Origin: Rhodospirillaceae bacterium
GTDB taxonomy: Bacteria; Pseudomonadota; Alphaproteobacteria; SMXQ01
Assembly (NCBI GenBank): GCA_947474495.1
Contig: CANJIM010000014.1
Location: 1-48,831, forward strand
DNA: 48,831 nt
Direction of reading: 5' to 3'
Part shown: piece by piece, positions 30,497-39,885 of the stretch
How the letters are laid out: each line of letters begins with the position of its first letter
Position numbering within the stretch: the stretch's first letter is position 1
The notes under the pieces: model-generated
The model's database searches: none
Told to the model about the DNA's origin: nothing
Seen by the model: only the letters and a program-made list of their open reading frames with translations
Program-made: the position numbers and the translations under genes

Positions 30497-32012
30497 GCGA
30501 AGCTGGCGGCAAAGCCAGCGCCGCGCGCGCCGCCGCCAGCAACTCCGCCATATCGCCAGCGGCTGGCATGCGCGGCCAGCCGATCCCGTCCGCCAGGCGG
30601 CGGGCTTGTTCGCGGACGACCCCTTCCGTCGCATCGGACGGATCGCCCCGCCGCGCCGCCACGCGCTGCATCAGCAGTGTCTGCGGCGCCTGCAACCACA
30701 GGCCATCGAAGCGGACGCCGTCCGGCGCCGCCGCAGCGATCGCCGCCCGATCCTCAGGCCGATCGAACACCGCGTCGGCGACGACGATCCAGCCGCCGCG
30801 CAAAATCTCCGTCGCGCGCGTCCTAAGGTTTTCATAGATCGCCTGTGAAACCTGCGGCGCATAGGCGCTGTCCGGCAGCCGCGTTTGCGCCGCGACGCCG
30901 AAATGCGATTTGCGCAGACGGTCGCTCGACAGCACACGCGCGCCGGGCGGCGACCCGATCTGTGGCGCGATCCTGCCGGCGAGCGTCGACTTGCCCGAAC
31001 CCGAGAGGCCGCCGACGGCGACGAGGCGCGGCGCGGCACCGTCCAGCATACTGTGCGCCAATGCGAAATAGGACCGCGCCTCGGTGGCCGCTTCGTTGTT
31101 GCCGGCTTTCGCCTGCAACGCCAGCACCTGGGCGCGAATCGCCGCCCGCAGCGCCATGAAGAACGGCAGCAACGCCAAGCCCGTCTCATCGGCTGTCGCG
31201 TCGAGATAGCGGTTGAGGCAGAGATTGGCGAGCCCAGCCAGACCGCGATGCCACAGATCCATCAACAGGAAGGCGAGATCGTACAGCACGTCGATCGTCG
31301 CCAGCTCCTCATCGAATTCGAGACAGTCGAACAATGTCGGCTCGCCTGCGAACAGGCAGATGTTGCCGAGATGCAAATCGCCGTGGCAGCGCCGCACCTG
31401 GCCCTGCGCGGAGCGCGCATCCAACGCGCTCTTATGACGGTCCCAGACGGCCATGAAGCGCATCTGCAGGTCGGCCAGCGCGGCGATGTCGAAAATGCCG
31501 ATCTCGCTCAGGCCGGCGCAATTCAGCTCGAGTACGCGGCGCACGCGGCCGGCGCCGTCGCTCAACGGGCCAACCTCCGCACTCTCGTGAAACGCGGCAA
31601 TCTGCCTGGCGAGCCGCTCGATCAACTCCGGCGTCAGCCGACCCGCCCTGGCCATGACGTCGAACAGATGGCCATCCTCAAAGCGGCGCATTTCGACATA
31701 GCTATCGACCAGCGCACCGTCGCCGTCCTGTTCGAGCGCGCCGTCGGCGCGGCGGGTCAAGCGGTGCACCGCCTGGTACATGGCGGGCGCGGTGCGCCGA
31801 TTGAGCGCCAGTTCGCGTTCGCAAATCGCCAGACGATGCTCGGCCTGTGTGAAATCGACGAACGGCAGTTTGACGCTGCGTTTGAGCTTCAGCGCCAGGT
31901 CGCCGCCGAGCAGCAGGATGGAGAGATGCGTGTCGATGCGCAGGACCTTCGATCCACCGCGCGCGAGCAAGCTGCGCATGAAGGCGAGCGAATCATCTTG
32001 GCTGTCCGTCAT
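30483..32012 (-). CDS. Aminoglycoside-phosphotransferase-like / AAA ATPase fusion protein
   Basis: A 509-residue protein from ATG 32012 (MTDSQDDSLAFMRSLLAR), with AAGG 8 bases upstream. The N-terminal half is an APH/choline-kinase-like fold with the catalytic loop CHGDLHLGNICLF and the metal motif LFDCLEFDEEL. The C-terminal half is a small-molecule kinase-type P-loop, VGGLSGSGKST near residue 340, followed by LSSDRLRK. It lacks the Walker B of larger ATPases. Such fusions are usually annotated as bifunctional aminoglycoside phosphotransferase/ATP-binding proteins, and they commonly sit beside universal stress genes, as here. A FixK-like box lies upstream. Actual substrate unknown. Confidence 0.85.
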   Translation of the reverse strand: MTDSQDDSLAFMRSLLARGGSKVLRIDTHLSILLLGGDLALKLKRSVKLPFVDFTQAEHRLAICERELALNRRTAPAMYQAVHRLTRRADGALEQDGDGALVDSYVEMRRFEDGHLFDVMARAGRLTPELIERLARQIAAFHESAEVGPLSDGAGRVRRVLELNCAGLSEIGIFDIAALADLQMRFMAVWDRHKSALDARSAQGQVRRCHGDLHLGNICLFAGEPTLFDCLEFDEELATIDVLYDLAFLLMDLWHRGLAGLANLCLNRYLDATADETGLALLPFFMALRAAIRAQVLALQAKAGNNEAATEARSYFALAHSMLDGAAPRLVAVGGLSGSGKSTLAGRIAPQIGSPPGARVLSSDRLRKSHFGVAAQTRLPDSAYAPQVSQAIYENLRTRATEILRGGWIVVADAVFDRPEDRAAIAAAAPDGVRFDGLWLQAPQTLLMQRVAARRGDPSDATEGVVREQARRLADGIGWPRMPAAGDMAELLAAARAALALPPASLNGP

Positions 32013-32054
32013 CGGCGCGCCTTTCTCGCGGCATGAAAGCCGCATCGTCGGCAT

Positions 32055-32381
32055 TATCGCCAGAAAGCGTCAGCCGCATGTTGACGAGAATCAATCATGC
32101 CGCCCCGAAACGCCAGGCGAAACGCGCGGCGGTTGCAACTCAAGTCCTTGGCTTCGCTCGTCTAAAATTCATTTGCTGCAGCGCCCGCGACACTGGCACA
32201 GCCATGATTCGCCAAGCCGGTGATGGCTGATTAAACTTCGGTCACAGCGTCGCTGCTCCGCGGCATAAGATTTGCTTTGAAATAAGCCGTCTGAGCGATC
32301 CCGCAAGAGCAGTCGCCGACGTCGTAAAGCGTTTGCGCGTCGCGCCGACGTATTGGACTCATCTCTGAGGGGGAGACTGTC
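32055..32381. other. Intergenic region with FixK-like box and a repeat shared with 34.8 kb
   Basis: This 327-base gap separates the divergent fusion protein and the first Bug-family gene. It holds the FixK-like box at 32081-32094 and, near 32276-32306, the pattern GCTTTGAAA-N(8-12)-AGCGATCCC that recurs near 34815-34848. A GGGGGAG ribosome site precedes ATG 32382. No further gene or strong promoter is apparent. Confidence 0.5.
32081..32094. promoter_or_regulatory. FixK/FNR-like box upstream of the fusion protein gene
   Basis: TTGAC-GAGA-ATCAA fits TTGA-N6-TCAA (FixK) and TTGAT-N4-ATCAA with one mismatch. The box is about 70 bases upstream of ATG 32012, on the minus strand. Confidence 0.45.
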
Positions 32382-33434
32382 ATGCCTCGGTTTCATTTAG
32401 CGCAATTCTCTCATGCCCTGGCGGCGGCGAGCATCGCCGTCCTGGCTTTGCCCAGTGGGGCGCAATCCGCCGGGGTCGAGGATTTCTACAAGGGCCGAAC
32501 CGTCACGATCTCCGTCGGCTTCACCGCCGGCAGCGCCTACGATCTTTACGCGCGTCTGCTCGCACGCAGCATGCCCGACCATCTGCCTGGCAAACCGACG
32601 ATGATCGTGCAGGCCATGCCGGGCGCCGGCAGCCTCAAACTCGTCAATTATCTCTACAGCGTCGCCCCGAAAGACGGCACCGCCTTCGGCATCTTCGCGC
32701 GCGGCGTGCCCACGGAGCCGCTGATCGGCGCCAATCCGGTGGAATATGATGCCTCAAAACTGACCTGGCTCGGCAGCGTCAGCAGCGTCGCCAGCATCTG
32801 CGCCACCTGGCACGAAACGCCGATCAAGACGTTCGAAGACCTGCTCACCAAACCGTCGGTGTTCGGCGGCGAAGGCGCCGGCTCGAACACGGCGACCTAT
32901 CCGGTCATCATCAAGAGCCTGTTCAACGCGCCGATCAAGTTGATCGTCGGCTATCCCGGCGGCAACGAGATCAACCTGGCGATGGAACAGCGCGAGGTGG
33001 ATGGGCGCTGCAGCTGGTCATGGAGCGCCGTGAAGGGCACCAAGCCCGATTGGATCCGCGACAAGAAGATCAACATCCTTGCCCAGCTCAGCCTCAAGAA
33101 GAACGATGAGCTGCCCGACGTGCCCTCGGTGTTGGATTTCGCCAAGACCGAGCGCCAGCGCCAGATCATGACTCTGGTGTTCAGCGGCCAGGACATGGGC
33201 TGGCCGTTCGCCGCGCCGCCGGATCTCCCGACGGACCGCAAGCAGGCTCTGCGCGCCGCATTTTCGGCGACGGTCAAAGACCCCGCCTTCCTCGCACGCG
33301 CCAGCGAAGCCAAGTTGGAAGTGGTCGATCCGATGAGCGGCGCCGAAGTGGAGAAGCTCGTCGCCGACATGTATGCGACGGATCCCGCCGTGCTCGCCGA
33401 GGCGAAGGAGATCATGATCCAAGGGGCGCGCTGA
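32382..33434 (+). CDS. TctC/Bug-family periplasmic substrate-binding protein
   Basis: A 350-residue protein with signal peptide (SHALAAASIAVLALPSGAQS, cleavage near residue 30) and the family start VEDFYKGRTVTISVGFTAGS, then GKPTMIVQAMPGAGSLKLVNYLY and VGYPGGNEINLAMEQREVDG. Bug proteins bind carboxylates for TctAB-type transporters or signal to other systems. No TctA/TctB genes are nearby. It is followed by a hairpin at about 33446. A homologue lies at 35180. Confidence 0.88.
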   Translation: MPRFHLAQFSHALAAASIAVLALPSGAQSAGVEDFYKGRTVTISVGFTAGSAYDLYARLLARSMPDHLPGKPTMIVQAMPGAGSLKLVNYLYSVAPKDGTAFGIFARGVPTEPLIGANPVEYDASKLTWLGSVSSVASICATWHETPIKTFEDLLTKPSVFGGEGAGSNTATYPVIIKSLFNAPIKLIVGYPGGNEINLAMEQREVDGRCSWSWSAVKGTKPDWIRDKKINILAQLSLKKNDELPDVPSVLDFAKTERQRQIMTLVFSGQDMGWPFAAPPDLPTDRKQALRAAFSATVKDPAFLARASEAKLEVVDPMSGAEVEKLVADMYATDPAVLAEAKEIMIQGAR

Positions 33435-33445
33435 ACTGGGCTCGA

Positions 33446-33466
33446 CGGCGGGGACAGTCCCCGCCG
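33446..33466 (+). terminator. Strong hairpin after the first Bug gene, no T tract
   Basis: CGGCGGGGA and TCCCCGCCG form a 9-bp stem with a 3-base loop, 11 bases past the Bug stop. There is no run of T, so it may only be an mRNA-stabilising hairpin. Confidence 0.4.
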
Positions 33467-33574
33467 CGATCTCCGCCTTGCTAAAGTCTTTTCGGGCGGC
33501 GGGCCGTTGAGCCCGTCATAGATGTTGCAGCTAATCCTGAAAGTGCTGCACGCCCGCGAGTGAGCGAGGCAGAT

Positions 33575-34651
33575 TTAAGCGACTTCGAGCGAAGCGCGCG
33601 GCACCGTGCCGGGCAGCACGACGCCGCGGATTTCCCGCTCGATATCCGGATGCACCGGATATTCGCCGTCGCTGGAAAGCCACAGGCGCAACAAGTGACG
33701 CTTGCGATCCTGCTCCGGCCAGTCCTCGAAGGCAGTGCGCGAATGCAGCGTCACATGGTTCTGCACGAAGGAGATGTCGCCAGGCTGAAAATCGATGTCG
33801 ATAGCGACCTCGTCGGCGATCGCGCGGTACATCTCCAGGGCCTCGGCCTGCTTCGGCGTGATCGGCGGCACCCCTTCGATCAGCTGTCCCTTTCTGATGG
33901 CGGCGCTGACGCCACGCGCGGCGAAATAGCCGTCGGTGATGCTGAACACCGGCTGACGGATATAGGGCGGCTCGCCGTCTTTGAGCTCGCCTTTGCGGGC
34001 GCGGTAGAAGCGGAAAGCCAGTTCCTCGACCAGCTCGGGCGCGCGCTTGAGCATCTCGTTGTGCAGCGTCACCGACGAGCAGATGCGGTGGGCGCCGCCG
34101 GACTTGGCCGGATGCAGACAGCAGAGCGACAGGAAGTCGGCGCGGTCGCAGTGGAAATTCATGTAGGCCTTGGTCATGTAGCCGCGCACTTTGTTGTAGT
34201 CGCCGCCGAGATCGGTGACATGGCCAAGCAACTGGCCCTTGGTGTTCTGCGAGATGGCGCGGCCGATATGGGCGCCGATGCCCCAGAAGGCGATGGCGGT
34301 CTGCAAACGCGAGCGGCCAGCCATCGGCAAGCCGCGAATCAGCGCGAAGCCGCGACCTTCGATCAACTCCTCGCGCACGTCGGCGAGGCCTTTGGCGAGC
34401 GTCGGCACGGCAAACTCGTCGGTTCCCACATCCATCAAGCCGAGGCCGGCACCTTCGATGCGCGCGACCGCGTCCATGATCTCGCCGATCTCCGTGTCGC
34501 TCAGGCGATAGACCCAGCTTTCGTTGCCGGCGAAATCCTGCGGATACCAAGCGGCCGATCCGGCGATCGGCTGCATCATCTCGGCAGGCACCCGCTCACG
34601 CGCACTGGCGCGCCAAGAATTCGCCGGGGCATTCGTGGTCAGGCTTGCCAT
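33575..34651 (-). CDS. TauD/TfdA-family 2-oxoglutarate dioxygenase
   Basis: A 358-residue cytoplasmic non-heme iron enzyme. Fe ligands are His167 and Asp169 in MNFHCDRADFLSLCCLHPAK, with a distal His in QNHVTLHSRTAF and the 2-oxoglutarate Arg in KRHLLRLWLSSDGEYP. Ribosome site GGAGGA lies 8 bases before ATG 34651. It sits between the two Bug genes, converging with the first and diverging from the second. It may start oxidation of a carboxylate or sulfonate captured by the transport proteins; that link is inference. Confidence 0.87.
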   Translation of the reverse strand: MASLTTNAPANSWRASARERVPAEMMQPIAGSAAWYPQDFAGNESWVYRLSDTEIGEIMDAVARIEGAGLGLMDVGTDEFAVPTLAKGLADVREELIEGRGFALIRGLPMAGRSRLQTAIAFWGIGAHIGRAISQNTKGQLLGHVTDLGGDYNKVRGYMTKAYMNFHCDRADFLSLCCLHPAKSGGAHRICSSVTLHNEMLKRAPELVEELAFRFYRARKGELKDGEPPYIRQPVFSITDGYFAARGVSAAIRKGQLIEGVPPITPKQAEALEMYRAIADEVAIDIDFQPGDISFVQNHVTLHSRTAFEDWPEQDRKRHLLRLWLSSDGEYPVHPDIEREIRGVVLPGTVPRASLEVA

Positions 34652-34899
34652 GGTCGCCGTCCTCCATTTCAGCGCCGGTTAAGGCGGCGCTTGTTCGCCC
34701 AAATGCTAGGCCAAACCTCGCGAAATGCAACGGGAGCGAAGGAGCCGCATGAATGGCCAGACCGATGATCGCCAGGCGAATTTCGCCGAACGAAACTTGC
34801 GCTCAGCAATATGAAATTCGCTTTGAAAATCCTCAAGTAAGCGATCCCGTTCTGCCATCGCTCAGATCGAGAAGCGCCTGCCGAAATCCCGTCTGATCG

Positions 34900-35050
34900 A
34901 GATTGAAGTGCGGCAAGCCTCCGCGACCGTCAAGCCTATGATCTTCGCCAACGAGACATGCGCGACCGCTTGGCGACGGACCGGCGGATCGCTCGGACAT
35001 TTCAGCCCAGACGAGTGCGCAACTATATCCGGGGCGCGGGATATAGGTGA
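34900..35050 (+). mobile_element. Degenerate IS630-type transposase 3' end
   Basis: One + frame reads GGSLGHFSPDEC and the next reads RNYIRGAGYR then TGA (35048-35050). Joined by a frameshift, these resemble the end of IS630-family transposases (LDxFTPxECxNYxRHAGY). Upstream the similarity fades and both frames are mixed. It occupies part of the 528-base gap before the second Bug gene; nothing else in the gap was recognised. Confidence 0.45.
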
Positions 35051-35179
35051 ATCTCAACCAGGATTTATTGGCATAGGCTTTGCATCATTACCAATAGGCT
35101 TTCGGCCCGCATTTTAATGCCTTAGCGTGCCCCAGTGTATTTGCCTGCTCGCGCATTTACCTGCTCAAGGAGACTTCAC

Positions 35180-36244
35180 ATGATCGCTCAAGCCGCTGCC
35201 CGTCGCCCCTACTTATCCGCTTTCGTATTCTCGGTCATCGCAGTTGGCACGCTGCTGTCGGCAGGAGACCTCCACGCGCAGCAGAGCGTCGCCGATTTAT
35301 ACAAAGGCAAGCAGATGAAGTTCATCATCCGCTCCGAGCCCGGCGGCGGCTATGACCTCGTATCGCGCCTCGTCGCTTCGCACATCACCCGCCACATCCC
35401 CGGCACCCCATCCATGATCCCCGTGAACATGCCGGGCGGCGGCGGCCTTCTGGCCGCCAACTTCATGTACGAGATCGCACCCAGGGACGGCACTCACTTG
35501 ACGTTGCTCGGCGAAGCCTTGCCGATGGACTATACCCTCGGCTTCACGCCGGGGCTCAAGGCCGACTTGAGCAAATTCAACTGGATCGGCACCGTCAGCA
35601 CGTCGAACACGTTGACCTACATCTGGCATACCTCTCCCACCAAGACCATCGAGGATGCCAAGAAGCGCGAAACGCTGATCGGCGCGACCGGTGCGGGCAG
35701 CACGCCAAGCTGGCTGCCGATCATTTACAACAATGTATTCGGCACCAAGTTTAAGGTCATCAACGGCTACAAGAGCGCCGGAGACGTCAAGCTCGCTATG
35801 GAGCGCGGCGAGGTCGAGGGCTATGGCGCCAATCCCTGGGTATCTCTCAATGCGACGTCGCCGGAACTGGTAAGAGACAAGAAGTTCAACATTATCGTCC
35901 AGGTCGGCGATCAGAAGGAAAGAGACCTGCCCGACGTGCCGCTGTTCAGCGAACTTAAAGCTGATACCGCGGAGGGCCAGGCTGTCGTCGCTTTCGTCTC
36001 CCAGTCTCTGTCCATCGGCCGGGCTATCGCCACGACGCAGGACGCGCCGGCGGATCGGCTCGTGGCGCTGCGCAAGGCCTTCAACGAGACGATGGCGGAT
36101 CCCCTGTTCCTTGCCGACGCGAAGAAGGTCGACGTGGATGTCAATCCTGTGGACGACGTGGCCTTGACAAAGCTGATGGACAGCTTGTTCGCCACACCCG
36201 CGGACATTAAAGCCAAAGTGAAAACGGCGCTGCCGTCGCGTTGA
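35180..36244 (+). CDS. TctC/Bug-family periplasmic substrate-binding protein, second copy
   Basis: A 354-residue protein. ATG 35180 is preceded by AAGGAGA at 6 bases; the in-frame ATG 35135 is rejected. The signal peptide (FVFSVIAVGTLLSAGDLHAQ) is followed by SVADLYKGKQMKFIIRSEPG, GYDLVSRLVASHITRHIPG and MPGGGGLLAANFMYE. It is homologous to the 32382 protein but clearly divergent. It ends in a strong terminator. Ligand unknown. Confidence 0.88.
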   Translation: MIAQAAARRPYLSAFVFSVIAVGTLLSAGDLHAQQSVADLYKGKQMKFIIRSEPGGGYDLVSRLVASHITRHIPGTPSMIPVNMPGGGGLLAANFMYEIAPRDGTHLTLLGEALPMDYTLGFTPGLKADLSKFNWIGTVSTSNTLTYIWHTSPTKTIEDAKKRETLIGATGAGSTPSWLPIIYNNVFGTKFKVINGYKSAGDVKLAMERGEVEGYGANPWVSLNATSPELVRDKKFNIIVQVGDQKERDLPDVPLFSELKADTAEGQAVVAFVSQSLSIGRAIATTQDAPADRLVALRKAFNETMADPLFLADAKKVDVDVNPVDDVALTKLMDSLFATPADIKAKVKTALPSR

Positions 36245-36321
36245 TCAAAGAATGCCGCTGCCCGACTACCGCCGGCGATACCCGCCCTCTGTTTGAAGCT
36301 GGGCGCGCTGCCCAGGCCATG

Positions 36322-36353
36322 AAAAAAGTCCGCTCGCCAGCGGACTTTTTTTT
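36322..36353 (+). terminator. Intrinsic terminator of the second Bug gene
   Basis: A perfect 13-bp stem AAAAAAGTCCGCT / AGCGGACTTTTTT with a 4-base loop (36335-36338), followed by T. The A run on the other side could also serve the minus strand. Confidence 0.92.
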
Positions 36354-36452
36354 GAGATATCCGCGGATGCTGAGCGACGAACGGAACTTCGCAAGATTTT
36401 CCGGATATCACGCCAAATTCTTCTATACGCGCACAACGCTGACCCGTCGATT

Positions 36453-37340
36453 TTAGCCGACGTTCGGTTTTTTGCCGTTGAGCAGGTCGTACACGTTGCA
36501 GGCGATGCCGGTCGCCTCATAGCCGTCGAGGCCCGTCGCCTGAGCAACGGCGAACATCTGCGAGGCGAGATTGACGAAGGGCATCGGCACTTCCATGTCG
36601 CGTGCCATGTCGAGGCCGAAGTTCACGTCCTTCGGCATCCATGACTTGCGCGGCTTGTATTTGCGGCTCGCCACCGTCTCCATGATGCGGCGGGTGCCGA
36701 CGCAATCCTGCTGCGAATTCTTCACCACGGTCTGGAAGGTGGCGGCATCCAAGCCGCCCTTCTCGAGCCAGCGCGTCACCTCGACGTAGCTCATATGCTG
36801 CACGGCGGCGATCATCGCCATGGCGTTCTTGACCATCTTGGCATTGCCAAGCTCGCCGACCTGTAGGATCGATTTGCCCATCGCCTGGAAGATCGGCTGA
36901 TATTTGTCGAACAAGGCTTTGTCGCCCGACACCCAGAGCGCCAACTCGCCGGCCGCCGCCACTTCCTCGACGCCACCGGCCGACGCATCGACGACGGTCC
37001 AGCCCTTCTGAGAAAGTTCGCCGGCGGCCGCGACGATGGTCGCCTTGTCGATGCTGGAAAAATCGATCCAGACTTTCGCGCCGCCCGTCGCCTCGATCAG
37101 CCCGCCCTTGCCGGTGCCGACGGCGGTGACCGCGCCGTTGTGCGGCAGCATCGAGAGCACCAACTCGCTCTGCTCGGCGACCGCCTTGGGCGAGTCGGCG
37201 AAGGTGGCGCCCAGCGCCTCCAGCTTCGCGGCCTGCGCGCGATTGAGATCGGTCACGACCAGCGCATAGCCGGCCTTGATCAGATTGGCCGCCATCCCGC
37301 TGCCCATGCCGCCGGTGCCGATGAAGCCAAGGGTTTTCAT
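36453..37340 (-). CDS. 3-hydroxyisobutyrate dehydrogenase-family NAD(P)-dependent oxidoreductase
   Basis: A 295-residue protein from ATG 37340 with ribosome site GGAG 6 bases upstream. The 16 residues that precede it in the open frame are antisense tRNA sequence and are not part of the gene. N-terminal LGFIGTGGMGSGMAANLIKA is the Rossmann motif, DASAGGVEEVAAAGELALWV replaces the usual D-APVSGG-x-x-GA signature, and LGNAKMVKNAMAMI holds the catalytic Lys. Members reduce or oxidise beta-hydroxy acids such as 3-hydroxyisobutyrate or tartronate semialdehyde. Substrate not resolved. Confidence 0.87.
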   Translation of the reverse strand: MKTLGFIGTGGMGSGMAANLIKAGYALVVTDLNRAQAAKLEALGATFADSPKAVAEQSELVLSMLPHNGAVTAVGTGKGGLIEATGGAKVWIDFSSIDKATIVAAAGELSQKGWTVVDASAGGVEEVAAAGELALWVSGDKALFDKYQPIFQAMGKSILQVGELGNAKMVKNAMAMIAAVQHMSYVEVTRWLEKGGLDAATFQTVVKNSQQDCVGTRRIMETVASRKYKPRKSWMPKDVNFGLDMARDMEVPMPFVNLASQMFAVAQATGLDGYEATGIACNVYDLLNGKKPNVG

Positions 37341-37358
37341 TGTTATCTCCCTGAAAAA

Positions 37359-37435
37359 TGGTGGGCCCGGCAGGACTTGAACCTGCAACCAGACCGTTAT
37401 GAGCGGTCGGCTCTAACCAATTGAGCTACAGGCCC
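37359..37435 (-). tRNA. tRNA with CAU anticodon, probably tRNA-Ile2 (lysidine) or elongator Met
   Basis: The minus strand folds as a full 77-nt cloverleaf including the encoded CCA: acceptor GGGCCTG pairs with CGGGCCC, the D-loop has AGCTCAATTGGTTAGAG, the anticodon stem GACCG/CGGTC has loop CTCATAA with CAU, and the T-arm has GGTTCAAGTCC. A GGGCC acceptor suggests the isoleucine AUA tRNA modified by TilS, which fits some Rhizobiales genomes. The alternative is elongator tRNA-Met. Confidence 0.9.
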
Positions 37436-37520
37436 ACTGTTCCGCGACGCAAACGCGGCCATACGCTGCCATGCGGAAGGTCCGATGGCAACGCGGTCGA
37501 GACGAAAGCAGTGGAGAAAT

Positions 37521-37543
37521 GGGCGGACGCGAAACGTCCGCCC
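37521..37543 (-). terminator. Terminator-like hairpin downstream of rpoD
   Basis: GGGCGGACG and CGTCCGCCC form a perfect 9-bp stem with a 5-base loop, just past the rpoD stop. The following minus strand is ATTTCTCC, a modest T tract. Confidence 0.55.
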
Positions 37544-37550
37544 GGTCTTC

Positions 37551-39623
<2,073 letters not shown>

Positions 39624-39702
39624 TATCCGTTCCGTTTCATCACCCGAAGGGGTGCTTGCTTGTCCGTCCCTTAATCGCGATATGCGCTCGCGCCTCGGGA
39701 CG

Positions 39703-39748
39703 TTCAATCGCGTTACTCAGTGTATTCAATCGCCTCGGCATTCAATCG
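39703..39748. repeat. Three direct copies of TTCAATCG upstream of rpoD
   Basis: TTCAATCG occurs at 39703-39710, 39725-39732 and 39741-39748 (minus strand CGATTGAA), spacing 22 and 16 bases. They lie in the 262-base leader between dnaG and rpoD. They could be a regulatory array or coincidence. Confidence 0.4.
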
Positions 39749-39789
39749 TCATGCCAACGGGCGCAGCCGCCGGCGAAATTTTTAAAACC

Positions 39790-39807
39790 GACCCCGTCAG
39801 CAGGGTC
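39790..39807 (-). terminator. Weak hairpin between dnaG and rpoD
   Basis: GACCC and GGGTC form a 5-bp stem around TGCTGACG on the minus strand. It is followed by GGTTTTAAAAATTT. It could attenuate read-through from dnaG into rpoD, but the stem is short. Confidence 0.3.
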
Positions 39808-39885
39808 AAAACAACAAACGCGCCAACAGACCCGATCCGTTGCCGTACCAAGCGCCCCATGCCATGGACATGGCGCGCTCTAGAA

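Noticed and set aside
33560-34768. 402-residue + strand open frame over the dioxygenase
   Set aside because: The minus strand has the iron triad and a strong ribosome site; the + frame has no motif.
37341-37388. N-terminal extension of the dehydrogenase to 37388
   Set aside because: The extra 16 residues (MQVQVLPGPP...) are read out of the tRNA gene; a good ribosome site precedes ATG 37340.
37359-37435. tRNA as integration site of a genomic island
   Set aside because: No integrase gene and no duplicated tRNA 3' end were visible in the window.
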